This document shows positions 27,747 to 35,974 of a DNA stretch of 64,000 nt, piece after piece. Source of the DNA: a bacterium (GTDB lineage Bacteria > Desulfobacterota > Binatia > DP-6). The notes below the pieces were generated by a model. The model did not search any database and was not told where the DNA came from. It saw only the letters and a program-made list of their open reading frames with translations. Numbering within the stretch: position 1 is the stretch's first letter; each line of letters begins with the position of its first letter. The position numbers and the translations under genes are program-made. The DNA lies in assembly GCA_026129405.1 (NCBI GenBank), contig JAHCID010000001.1, positions 1,612,001 to 1,676,000 of the forward strand. The letters run 5' to 3'.

Positions 27747-28825
27747 CTAATCCCGGCCCCCACGCGGCGGTCGCGGCCTATCCGCGGCGTCGCGTGAGCG
27801 GGAAGCAGTACGCAGGCCCCGGGTGTCTCGAGTATCTTCCAGCGCACGCGTTCCGGACCCCTCGGGGATAGGCGGTGACGGGTCGCGGTCTATCCGCACC
27901 GGGCCTGCGGCTGCCGACCGTGCTGGCGCCAGTCCGTCGACCGGACGCCGCACGCCCAGGTCGTTGCGGTTGAGGACGTGCGTGTAGATCATCGTCATCC
28001 GGACGTTCCGGTGGCCTCGCAGCTCCTGCACGGTTCGGATGTCGTATCCGTCCCCCAGCAGGTGGGTTGCGAAGCGGTGCGGGAACGTGTGGCGGCCCGC
28101 GGGCTTCGCGACGCCCGCCGCCAGCGCGGCCTTGCGCACGACGCGCTGGCGGGCGCACTCGTGGACGTGGTGCCGCCGCTGCTGGCCCGTCTCGGGACGC
28201 CGGTAAGAGCGCGTGGTGGGAAACACCCACTGCCACAGCCACGAGCGGCCGGCATTGACGTACTTCCGGTCGAGCGCGTGCGGCAGCTCCACCCATCCGG
28301 CGCCCCGGGCCAGGTCGTCGCCGTGCTGCCGTCGCACGGGTGCCAGATGCGCGGCAGGCGGCTTCCGCACGACCGCCGGCAGCATCGTGCGCCGGTCGCG
28401 GCCGCCCTTGCCGTTGCGCACCACGATCTCCTCGCGCCCGAAGTGTACGTCGTTCACCCGCCGGCGCAGGTACTCGAGCAGTCGAAGCCCGGCCCCGTAG
28501 AGCAGCGCCGCCATGAGCCGCCGGCTTCCGCTGAGCTGCCCGAGGACGGCCTCCGGGCGGCTCAGCACGACCGGCACGGTGCGCCGGGCGCTTCGCGCGC
28601 ACGAGGCCGTCGAGCCACGGAGATCGACGTCGAGGACGTGCGTCGGCGGTCGTGGAACAGGATGTCGCGCCGGATCCAGACGACGTAGGCCTGCTCCGTC
28701 CGGCGCCTCGAGTGCCGCGTCCGCAGCGCGATGCGTGCGCGATCGAGCAGGCGCGGCTGGGCCGGGTCCGAAGGCGGCGGCTGCCCGGCGACGGGGAAGG
28801 CGACGGCGGTGGCCAGATCACGCAT
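27747..28825 (-). pseudogene. intI: integron integrase IntI, decayed
   Basis: The IntI N-terminus is visible (LLDRARIALRTRHSRRRTEQAY, WIRRDILFH). PWLDGLVRAKRPA follows in a second frame and VPVVLSRPEAVL through THVLN in a third. About 50 residues of the core-binding domain, between ILFHDRR and PWLDG, are missing. The catalytic domain keeps the first Arg (GAGLRLLE), the IntI-specific RRHHVHE patch, YDIRTVQEL, the HRN histidine and Tyr in MIYTHVLN. The HxxR motif reads HTFPH, so the second catalytic Arg is Pro (CCG for CGG). The C-terminus runs about 60 residues too long. The enzyme should be inactive. Confidence 0.9.
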
Positions 28826-29594
28826 GCGAGGAATTAAACTACCCCGCCAAGTGGCGCGCGTCCATGCTCGTGACCGCAGCAAGAAGCCGTTCGGACTGCG
28901 CCTGGTGCTCGCAGGCGCATGCTCTCGGGATCGTGGAGCGGGAATACGCCTGCAGCCTGAGAATGCGTCGGCCGGGTCGGTGTGGTCCAGGTTGCCGGGA
29001 GGACCGGGTCTTCAGCTGCGGTGACCTCGCGCCTGGGCAAGCCTGCGATACGACGCTGGTCCCGAGAGCGATGTCCGCATTCTCCGTGTCCTAGCTTCGG
29101 CATGGGAGGAGGGTCGTGCGGCAGGTCGATGTGTACGTCAGCCGTGGCCTTGGCGGGGAACTGACGATCACGTTGAAGGACGATGACCAGGTGGTCTGGC
29201 GTGATGCGAGTCGCGTACTCCAATGAACGTCCCGAGGGTCGTGCCGGAGGTGCCATGCGCCGAGCCGGGTGACGCTCGCCGCGGCCAGCCGGCGCGAGCA
29301 CGACGCCGCTGACGCCGGCGTCGACAGCGCTTCCAGCGGTCCCTCCGTGACGGCGCCTGCGCCGTCGACGGCCGGCAGCGGCGGCGTGGTCGCCACCCGC
29401 GGGACGCGCACCGCGGCGGGTCATGGCAGACGACGCCGCAGGGCGCGCCTCGCTCGCGCCGCGCTTCGGCAAGCAGGCGGACGGCGTCACCGTCCCGCTG
29501 TCGCCGGCGACCCGAGGGCGATGGGACGCGGGGGCCGCCCCCTGCACCATGTTGCTAGGAAGCGGGCCACCGACGCGCTAGATGTCCCGCCGCC
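28826..29594. other. intergenic stretch between integrase remnant and glycosyltransferase fragment
   Basis: About 770 bases without a gene I can support. Open frames on both strands translate to Arg/Pro/Ala-rich low-complexity sequence with no family match I recognise. No attC or GTTRRRY-type junction was found here, so cassettes seem absent on the integrase 5' side. One short frame with a strong Shine-Dalgarno sequence is listed separately. Confidence 0.5.
29116..29226 (+). CDS. possible 36-residue protein with strong ribosome binding site
   Basis: A GTG at 29116 follows the purine run gggaggaggg at a suitable distance and opens a 37-codon frame. The peptide begins VRQVDVYVSRGLGG and ends in WRDASRVLQ. 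The alternating hydrophobic pattern looks protein-like, but no family is recognised and the frame is too short for codon statistics. It could equally be debris of an older gene. Confidence 0.25.
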   Translation: MRQVDVYVSRGLGGELTITLKDDDQVVWRDASRVLQ

Positions 29595-30017
29595 GTGATC
29601 GCCGAAGCGCTCGCCCCGAGCCCGCCGCGCTCGCACCCGCCACGGCTGCGCGTCGCGCGGCTACCTCCCAGCACGCCGGTCAACCCGTACCAGACGCTGC
29701 TCTATCGCCATCTTCGCGAGGAGGGCGTGGAGCTCGCCGGCGACGCGCGCCTGGAGCTGCCCTGGCTGCTCCAGAACCGCGGGCGGGTCGACGTGCTGCA
29801 CTTCCACTGGCGCTTCGATCGTCTGATCGACCGTCGCGCGCAGGGCGATTTGGGGGGCGGGCGCATGGGGAGCGGACGGCGGGAGGCGCTCGTCGGCGCC
29901 CTGCGAGTGGCGCAGAGGCTCGCGCTCGCGCGCCTGCTCGGCTACCGCATCGCGTGGACGATCCACGACGTCGCCAACGTCGGGCCCGACGGACCGCTCT
30001 TCGAGCGGAGCCGCCGC
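29595..30017 (+). pseudogene. glycosyltransferase N-terminal fragment
   Basis: About 141 residues look like the first Rossmann half of a GT4-type glycosyltransferase: LPPSTPVNPYQTLLYRHLREEG, then RVDVLHFHWRFD and ARLLGYRIAWTIHDV. After GPLFERSRR the frame becomes Arg/Gly-rich and no nucleotide-sugar-binding C-terminal half is found in any frame before the next gene. It is a truncated remnant that happens to be in frame with the dehydrogenase downstream, and should not be merged with it. Confidence 0.65.
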
Positions 30018-30149
30018 ACGTCCCGGTGCGGCTGCGGGCGCCGGCGGCGGTGGGCGCGGGAAGGCGGGCGTCGCATGCGGGGTCGGGCACGCGGTGAGGA
30101 GGGAATGCGAAAGGAGGCCGCGTCTCGCGCGCCGCGACGACCTGGGCTA

Positions 30150-31571
30150 GTGCTCGACCAAGTCGTGCCGCGTCCCGTCGCCTTCGCCGCCCCCGAGTAC
30201 CAGCCCGACGGCAGCATCGCTCCCGCCCGCTACGCGTTCGCGGGCAGCAGCGCCGACGGCTGGACCATCACCCGCGAGGGCCGCGAGCACCTGCGCCTCG
30301 GTCCCGGCTATCGCCTGCTCGAGACCAGCCACTGCGGCATCTGTGCGACGGACCTCGCGCGCCGCCACCTGCCGTTCCCGCTGCCGCAGATCACGGGCCA
30401 CGAGGCCGTGGCGCGCGACGAGGGCGGGCAGACGGTCGTGGTCGAGATCAACGCCTCGCATGCCGCGCGCGGGCTGCCGCACGACGCCTGGTGCGCGCAC
30501 TGCCGTGCCGGCATGCCGAGCCACTGCCCCGACCGGCTGGTGCTCGGCATCCACGATCTGCCGGGCGGCTTCTCGCCCTGGATGCTGGCGCCGGTCGACG
30601 CGATCCTGCCGGTGCCGGCCGCGCTCTCGCCGCGCACGACGACGCTGGTCGAGCCGTTCGCGGCGGCGCTGCACGCCGTGCACCGGATCGGGCCGCGGGC
30701 GCGCGAGCGCATCGCCGTGCTCGGGCCGGGGCGGCTCGGCTCGCTCGTGGTCGCGGCGCTCGCGGCGTGGCGGCGCCGCGCCCGCGCGCCGATCGGCATC
30801 GTCGCCGTGGGGCGCCGTTCCGAGGCGCTGGCGCGCGCGCGTGCTCTCGGCGCCGACGAGACGCTCGACGTCGCCGGGCTCGGCGATGCGACGGGGATCG
30901 CCGACGTCGTCGTCGAGACCACCGGCAGCCCCGACGGCCTGGCGCTGGCGCTGCGCCTCGCGACGCGCGCCGTGCACGTGAAGTCGACCACCGGTCAGCC
31001 GTCGCTCGGCCTGCGACATCTCACCGAGCTGGTCGTCGACGAGGTCGGCCTCCTGCCGTGGCGTCCGGGCGAGCCGCTGCCCCCGGGCGCGACGTCGGCC
31101 GCGGTGCACGTGCGCGCCTGCCGCCGTGCGCGGCGCGCTCGTCGCGGCGGGCCTGCGGGTCGTCGATCCGGCGCGGCGCGCGCGCTGCCGCTCGGCGGTG
31201 CCGACCTCGCCGTCGCCGCCGACGCCGCCGAGGCCGACGCGATGCTGCGCCCCGAGCCCGGCGTCGAGCGCGGCGCCGTGCGCGCCCGCGGCACGATCCT
31301 GTGCGACGGCGACGGCGACGATCTCGTCGGCACGCTGGCGCGGCGGCGGGTCGAGCTCGGCAGCTCGCGCTGCGGCGACTTCCGCGCCGCGCTCGATCTG
31401 CTCGTCGACCCCTCCCTCGCCGAGCCGCTCGGCGCGCGTCTGGTCGGCGACGTCGTGCCGGCCGAGCGGCTCGCCGACGGCTTCGCGCGCGCCGCGGCGC
31501 CGGGGGCGGGCAAGGTGCTGGTCGCGCATCCGGGGACCGCACTGGGGGCCGCGCTGGGGGCGCGCGGGTGA
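30150..31571 (+). CDS. zinc-dependent MDR dehydrogenase (threonine dehydrogenase-like), with insertion
   Basis: 473 residues from a GTG at 30150. It has the catalytic zinc Cys in SHCGICATDLARR, GHE in ITGHEAVARDE, and a structural zinc cluster in WCAHCRAGMPSHC. The Rossmann domain starts at IAVLGPGRLGSLV. The C-terminal family segment ELGSSRCGDFRAAL sits about 90 residues later than usual, so there is an insertion at about residues 295-395. Within it (about 31110-31185) the frame looks wrong: the neighbouring frame reads VRGALVAAGLRVVDPARRAR, suggesting two compensating indels. It overlaps the next gene as GTGA. Substrate unknown. Confidence 0.75.
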   Translation: MLDQVVPRPVAFAAPEYQPDGSIAPARYAFAGSSADGWTITREGREHLRLGPGYRLLETSHCGICATDLARRHLPFPLPQITGHEAVARDEGGQTVVVEINASHAARGLPHDAWCAHCRAGMPSHCPDRLVLGIHDLPGGFSPWMLAPVDAILPVPAALSPRTTTLVEPFAAALHAVHRIGPRARERIAVLGPGRLGSLVVAALAAWRRRARAPIGIVAVGRRSEALARARALGADETLDVAGLGDATGIADVVVETTGSPDGLALALRLATRAVHVKSTTGQPSLGLRHLTELVVDEVGLLPWRPGEPLPPGATSAAVHVRACRRARRARRGGPAGRRSGAARALPLGGADLAVAADAAEADAMLRPEPGVERGAVRARGTILCDGDGDDLVGTLARRRVELGSSRCGDFRAALDLLVDPSLAEPLGARLVGDVVPAERLADGFARAAAPGAGKVLVAHPGTALGAALGARG

Positions 31572-33961
31572 GCCGGCGCGGCGCGGCGGAGCTGCCGACG
31601 ACGCTCGGCCCGCCGCTGCGACGCCGCGAGGGCCGCTGGGCCATCGACCTCACCGACCTGCCGCTGTTCCACGGCCTCTCGGTGCTCTCGCGGGCGCTCG
31701 GCGAGCGCGTGGTCGAGGACTGCGCCGGCGACCGCGTCGCGATCGACTTCGAGCGGCGGCTGAAGGCGAGCGAGAACCCCGAGCTGGCGGCGCTCGGCTG
31801 CGCCGGCGTCGCGGTGCACGCCGAGCGCGAGGTGCTGGCCCACGTCCCCGACGACGTCGAGGGCTTCCAGCACCACCTGCGCGCGGTCCTGGGCTCGCTG
31901 CAGCAGGCGCGCTGGCGCCGCCACCTCTTCCCCGAGGCGGCGGGCGCGACGCCGCGGGCGCTCGTCTTCACCGTGCTCGCCGGCGCCGGGTTCGCGTACC
32001 GCTTCGTGCTCGACCGCGTGCCGGCGCCGCGCGCCGGCCGCTTCTGGCTGCGCCTGACGATCGAGAATCCGCGCGGCCGGCGGCTCGATCTGGCGACGCT
32101 GCCGCACGCCGTGGTCGACGATCTCGACGAGCGCGAGTACATCGCCGGCTCGACGCGCATCGCGCAGACCCTGCGCGACATGGTCCAGCGCGAGGCCGAC
32201 CGCGGCCGCCGCGTCCACCTCGAGCGGCGCAAGCGCGGCTCCTTCGTCTTCGGCCAGCTCGACCGCGCCGGCCTCGGCACGCTCGAGCTCGTGCAGCTCG
32301 CCTGGAGCGAGCGCATCGCCGCCTGGCTCGCGGCGACGGAGCCGAAGCGGCTCGACGACCTCCTGAAACGCGTGCTGCTGCTGCTCGAGGACCGCACCGT
32401 GCGGCGGCTGCTCGCCGGCGGCGAGACGGTGGCGCTCGCCGACGGCGACGTCGCCGCCTACGTCGACACCAGCCAGCAGCAGCGCGTCCTGAACCTCGCC
32501 TTCGAGCAGCCGCGCCGCCGCGCGACCGTCGACGGCTATCTCGCCCGCATGCCGGCGCTCGGCGCCGTCGTCGCCCGGCGGCGCGCGGCGCGCCCGCTCG
32601 CCGACCTCTCGCTGGTGCTGATCCACCACATCACCTCGGAGACGCTGGGCCTCGTCGCCGCGCTGCGCGCGCTCGGCTGCGACGACCTGGCGATCCTCTT
32701 CGTGCGCTACGCCGGCGAGGTGCCGAACGAGTACCTCGACGCCGTGCTCGCCCTCGAGCCCGGCGTGCGCAGCTGGACGCTCCAGCACGTGCAGGAGGCG
32801 GGCGGCGTCGAGGGCCGCTTCGTGCCGAGCCAGCAGCTCTCGGCGCTGGACCCGCTCGCCAGCGTGGCCGAGCGGCTGCACGCGCGGCCGCGCCGCTACC
32901 TCGAGAGCATGGTCGACCTCGCGGTGGGCATCTTCGTGCGCGCGCTCGAGGGCGAGCGGCGCGTGCTGGTGCTCGAGGACGGCGGCTATCTCCTGCCGGT
33001 GCTGACGCGCGCCGCGCACGCAGGCGACACCGTCGGCGCGCTCGCGGCGGCCCATGGGGTGGCGCCGGTGGCCGCGGGCCTCGCGCGACGGTCGCTCGGC
33101 GCGGTGCTGGCGGAGCGGCTGGTCGGCTCGGTGGAGCACACGCGCAACGGCTTCGAGCGCCTCGCCGCGGCGGAGCGCGAGGCCGGCGGGCTCGTGCGGC
33201 CGGCGTACTCGATCGCGCTGTCGACGCTCAAGCGGACCGAGGAGGCGGGCGAGGTGGCGGCGGGCGTGCTCGCGGCGATCGAGGCGGTGCTGCACGCGCG
33301 CGGGCAGGTGCTGTCGCAGCGCCGCGTCCTCGTCCTCGGCTCGCGCGGCGCCATCGGCAGCCGCCTTGTGCGCGCGCTCGGCGGCCGCGTCGCGGGCGAC
33401 GTGCTCGGCGTCGATCTGCGCGCACGGGGCGTGCGCGAGGCGACGACCTGGCGCGGGCTGCCGGCGGCGGCGCGCCGCGCGGTCGACCTCGTCGTCGGCG
33501 TCACGGGCGCCTCGGTGCTGGGCGAGGCGGAGATCGCGGAGCTCGTGCGGCAGGGCCGTGCGTCGACGATCTACTTCGCCAGCGGATCGACGAAGACCGT
33601 CGAGTTCGCCGACGTGGCGCGCTGGGTGGAGCGCATGGCGGCGTCGAAGGCGCGCCTCGACGGGCGGACGGTCGCGGTGCACGGCGAGGAGGTCGTCGAC
33701 CCGCAGAGCGGCCGCGTCTACGGGTCCGCCTTCACGCTCGCGCTCGGCCGCGGGCCGCGCCGTCGCACGACCACGCTCGTCTTCATCGCCAACCTGACGC
33801 CGGTGAACTTCCTCTTCTACGGCGTGCCGACCGAGGCGATGGACGCGGTGATGGCGCAGCTCCTGCGCGCGACGGTCGCGCTCCTGCGCGACGTCGCCGG
33901 GGCGCGGCCGCCGGCGCCGCGGCTGTACGCGATCGACCGCGAGCTGGCCGACCGCGCCTGA
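31568..33961 (+). CDS. large protein with divergent S-adenosylhomocysteine-hydrolase-like core, uncharacterised
   Basis: 797 residues from a GTG coupled to the dehydrogenase stop. Residues about 1-330 match no family I know. Residues from about 335 echo the SAHH layout: LVLIHHITSETLGLVAALRALG (compare the HMT-TA helix), VLEDGGYLLPVL (compare LDDGGD), GSVEHTRNGFERL (compare the EETTTG region), AYSIALSTLKRTEE, then a Rossmann site VLVLGSRGAIGSRL. This suggests an NAD-binding SAHH-fold enzyme. The usual SAHH active-site residues are not all recognisable, so I would not call it an SAH hydrolase. Its pairing with an MDR dehydrogenase suggests a joint pathway. Confidence 0.6.
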   Translation: MSRRGAAELPTTLGPPLRRREGRWAIDLTDLPLFHGLSVLSRALGERVVEDCAGDRVAIDFERRLKASENPELAALGCAGVAVHAEREVLAHVPDDVEGFQHHLRAVLGSLQQARWRRHLFPEAAGATPRALVFTVLAGAGFAYRFVLDRVPAPRAGRFWLRLTIENPRGRRLDLATLPHAVVDDLDEREYIAGSTRIAQTLRDMVQREADRGRRVHLERRKRGSFVFGQLDRAGLGTLELVQLAWSERIAAWLAATEPKRLDDLLKRVLLLLEDRTVRRLLAGGETVALADGDVAAYVDTSQQQRVLNLAFEQPRRRATVDGYLARMPALGAVVARRRAARPLADLSLVLIHHITSETLGLVAALRALGCDDLAILFVRYAGEVPNEYLDAVLALEPGVRSWTLQHVQEAGGVEGRFVPSQQLSALDPLASVAERLHARPRRYLESMVDLAVGIFVRALEGERRVLVLEDGGYLLPVLTRAAHAGDTVGALAAAHGVAPVAAGLARRSLGAVLAERLVGSVEHTRNGFERLAAAEREAGGLVRPAYSIALSTLKRTEEAGEVAAGVLAAIEAVLHARGQVLSQRRVLVLGSRGAIGSRLVRALGGRVAGDVLGVDLRARGVREATTWRGLPAAARRAVDLVVGVTGASVLGEAEIAELVRQGRASTIYFASGSTKTVEFADVARWVERMAASKARLDGRTVAVHGEEVVDPQSGRVYGSAFTLALGRGPRRRTTTLVFIANLTPVNFLFYGVPTEAMDAVMAQLLRATVALLRDVAGARPPAPRLYAIDRELADRA

Positions 33962-33968
33962 GGGGCGA

Positions 33969-35972
33969 CTATGCGCGTTGCACGCGCAGCCGGCTTGTCC
34001 GCGGCAGGGGCGGCGGCGCCGCCCGCACGGCCGCCTCGAGCGCGTCGAGCGGGCGCTGGAGCGCGGCGGCGATCTCGATGCGGGTGGCATGGCGTGCCGG
34101 CGTGTCGGCGTCGCCGGTCGGCCGCGGCGCCGGCGCCGGCTCGGCGCGGCCGCTGAGCGCGACCGCCGCGGCCGCGAGCCGCGACGCGATCGGCCAGCCC
34201 GGGTCGTCGAGCGTGCCGCCGCCGGGATGCCGCGCCAGCGCGAGCGTGCCGAGGAGCACCTGCTGCGCCGCCACCGCGACGTCGTGCAGGGCCACGCGCT
34301 CGTCGGCGTGGAGGGCGCTGCCGGGCTCGGCGGCCGCCGCGGTGTGCAGGCGCAGCGCGTCGGCGAGACCGTCCTGGGCGGCGCGGCCGTGGCCTGCGGC
34401 CTCGAGACGCGACTTGCGCGCCAGCGCCGCCATGTGACGCAACGTCTGGATCAGGGTGTCGCGCGCCTCGGGCAGCGCGTGCGCCGGCCAGAGCAGCCGG
34501 TCGAGCAGCGCCATCACCACGATGCCGACGAGGATGCCGACGACGCGGTCGCGCCCCGGCACCAGGTTCGTCGTCGGGCCGAGCACGTCGAACGCGATCA
34601 TCGCGTAGGCCATCGCGACCTGGATGCCGGCGTACGAGATGTTCGGGCTGCCGACGACGATGTACGCCGCGATCGCGAGGGCCGGTGCGGCGACGAGGAG
34701 GAGGCCGGCGATGCTGTCGAGCCACGGCATCGCGAGGAGGAGCGTCGCGAAGCCGAGGATGGCGCCCAGCGCCGCCCCCGCGATGCGCAGGAGCGCTTTG
34801 TCGCGCGCCGCCGCCCAGGTGGGTTGCGCCACGATGACACAGGTCACGATGCAGGTCGCGATCCCCTGCCAGGCGAGGCCGTGGACCAGCAGCGTGCACA
34901 GCGTCGCGCCGAGCGCCGCCTTGATGGCGAGGTGCATCGCGGGGAGGTTGTCGAGGCGGCAGGCGGCGGTGAAGAGCGGGGGCGGCGGCAGGCTCGGCGA
35001 GGGGTCGACGATGGCGGCGTGCAGCTGTGCGGTTGCGGTGTTGCTCTGCTCGAGCGCGCCGGCGACGTCCATCAGTGCGGCGCGCCAGAGCGGTGGGACG
35101 TCGGGCGGCAGCGGGTCGCGCTCGGGCGGCGGCAGCGGCGGCACGCGCTGGGCGACGGCGTCGGCGAGGGCGGCCGCGTGCGCGGCGAGCACGGCGAGGT
35201 CGCGCCGGGCGTTCGGTGCGGGGGTGCTGCGCGCCAGCTTTGCGATCCAGGTGGTCGCGGTGGCGGCGCGATCGGCGGCGGTGACGAGCGCCAGCAGCGC
35301 GGCGTGACGCCGGCGCACCGAGGGATGCGTCGCCTCCGTGCTGGCGAGGAGGTCGGTGTGGCCGCCGGGGCCGGTCTCGAGCTGCGCCGACGGTGCGCCG
35401 TCGGCACCTCGGGCGAGCCGGTCGAGCGCCTCGGCGACCTGCCGCAGCCGCGTCGCGAGGCCGTCGCGCAGGAGGTCCTGGGGGTCGGTGGGCCACAGGA
35501 GCAGCTGCGCCGCCATGCCGATCGCGACCCCGACGCTGACGATGAGGATGCGCCACAGGACCTCGGTGACCATGATCCCCGGCGCGGCGCCGCCCGGCAG
35601 GAAGATGGCGAAGGTGATGCCCGAGAGGAGGAAGGTGTAGGGCGCGCTCGTCGTCCGCGAGAAGAACATGGCGGCCCAGACGCCGAGCCAGAGCAGCGGC
35701 AGGATGAACCACGGATGGTCGGCGAACGCCGCCGACGCGATCGCGAGGCTGCCGCCCGCGATGGTGCCGACGACGCGCTGCCCGGCCTTGCGCAGGCTGG
35801 CGCCGGCGTCGGTGAGGCTCACCGTGAACAGGGTGATGATGACCCAGTGCCCGAAGGGCATCTGGAACGCGTTGATGACGAAGGTCGCGACCAGCGCGCC
35901 GCAGAGGACGCGCAGCGCCGCCCACGTGCGCTCGGGCGTCGGCGTCAGCTCGCGGCGCAGGAACTCCCACAC
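33969..35972 (-). CDS. FUSC family efflux membrane protein (AaeB/MdtO-like)
   Basis: 667 residues with two bundles of hydrophobic helices (about 25-165 and 370-510), each followed by a long soluble helical region; this is the FUSC (fusaric acid resistance) layout. The GTG start at 35970-35972 gives VWEFLRRELTPTPERTWAALR, and VINAFQMPFGHWVIITLFTV follows. Such proteins work with a HlyD-type adaptor and often an outer-membrane factor to export aromatic acids or drugs. The adaptor gene ends 2 bases upstream. Confidence 0.9.
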   Translation of the reverse strand: MWEFLRRELTPTPERTWAALRVLCGALVATFVINAFQMPFGHWVIITLFTVSLTDAGASLRKAGQRVVGTIAGGSLAIASAAFADHPWFILPLLWLGVWAAMFFSRTTSAPYTFLLSGITFAIFLPGGAAPGIMVTEVLWRILIVSVGVAIGMAAQLLLWPTDPQDLLRDGLATRLRQVAEALDRLARGADGAPSAQLETGPGGHTDLLASTEATHPSVRRRHAALLALVTAADRAATATTWIAKLARSTPAPNARRDLAVLAAHAAALADAVAQRVPPLPPPERDPLPPDVPPLWRAALMDVAGALEQSNTATAQLHAAIVDPSPSLPPPPLFTAACRLDNLPAMHLAIKAALGATLCTLLVHGLAWQGIATCIVTCVIVAQPTWAAARDKALLRIAGAALGAILGFATLLLAMPWLDSIAGLLLVAAPALAIAAYIVVGSPNISYAGIQVAMAYAMIAFDVLGPTTNLVPGRDRVVGILVGIVVMALLDRLLWPAHALPEARDTLIQTLRHMAALARKSRLEAAGHGRAAQDGLADALRLHTAAAAEPGSALHADERVALHDVAVAAQQVLLGTLALARHPGGGTLDDPGWPIASRLAAAAVALSGRAEPAPAPRPTGDADTPARHATRIEIAAALQRPLDALEAAVRAAPPPLPRTSRLRVQRA

Positions 35973-35974
35973 GG

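Larger units (their letters stand above)
23742..28825 (-). mobile_element. reverse-type chromosomal integron with six cassettes and a decayed integrase
   Basis: Six cassettes, all coding on the minus strand, lie between a terminal attC at 23742 and the 3' end of an IntI-like pseudogene at 27747. Junctions read on the plus strand as RYYYAA/C give cassettes at 27094-27726, 26669-27093, 25913-26668, 24669-25912, 24109-24668 and 23748-24108. In most cassettes the R'' box of the attC is the exact complement of the R' box at the cassette's own start, as expected after circle integration. The integrase lies in the same orientation as the cassettes, unlike class 1 integrons. The cassette region is visibly less GC-rich than its flanks. 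The 214 bases between 23528 and 23741, left of the array, hold no gene I can support. Confidence 0.9.

Noticed and set aside
28826-29594. A transposase remnant near the integrase
   Set aside because: A few peptides looked suggestive (ITPDHLVIVLQRDRQF), but no transposase motif, terminal inverted repeats or target duplication could be found.
29595-31571. A single 658-residue glycosyltransferase-dehydrogenase fusion
   Set aside because: The frames happen to be continuous, but the linking 45 residues are Arg/Gly-rich noise and the glycosyltransferase lacks its second half; better read as a remnant plus a separate dehydrogenase.
31568-33961. Calling the large protein an S-adenosylhomocysteine hydrolase
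   Set aside because: Motif order is similar but several canonical active-site residues are not recognisable and the N-terminal 330 residues are unrelated; only a fold-level resemblance is supported.
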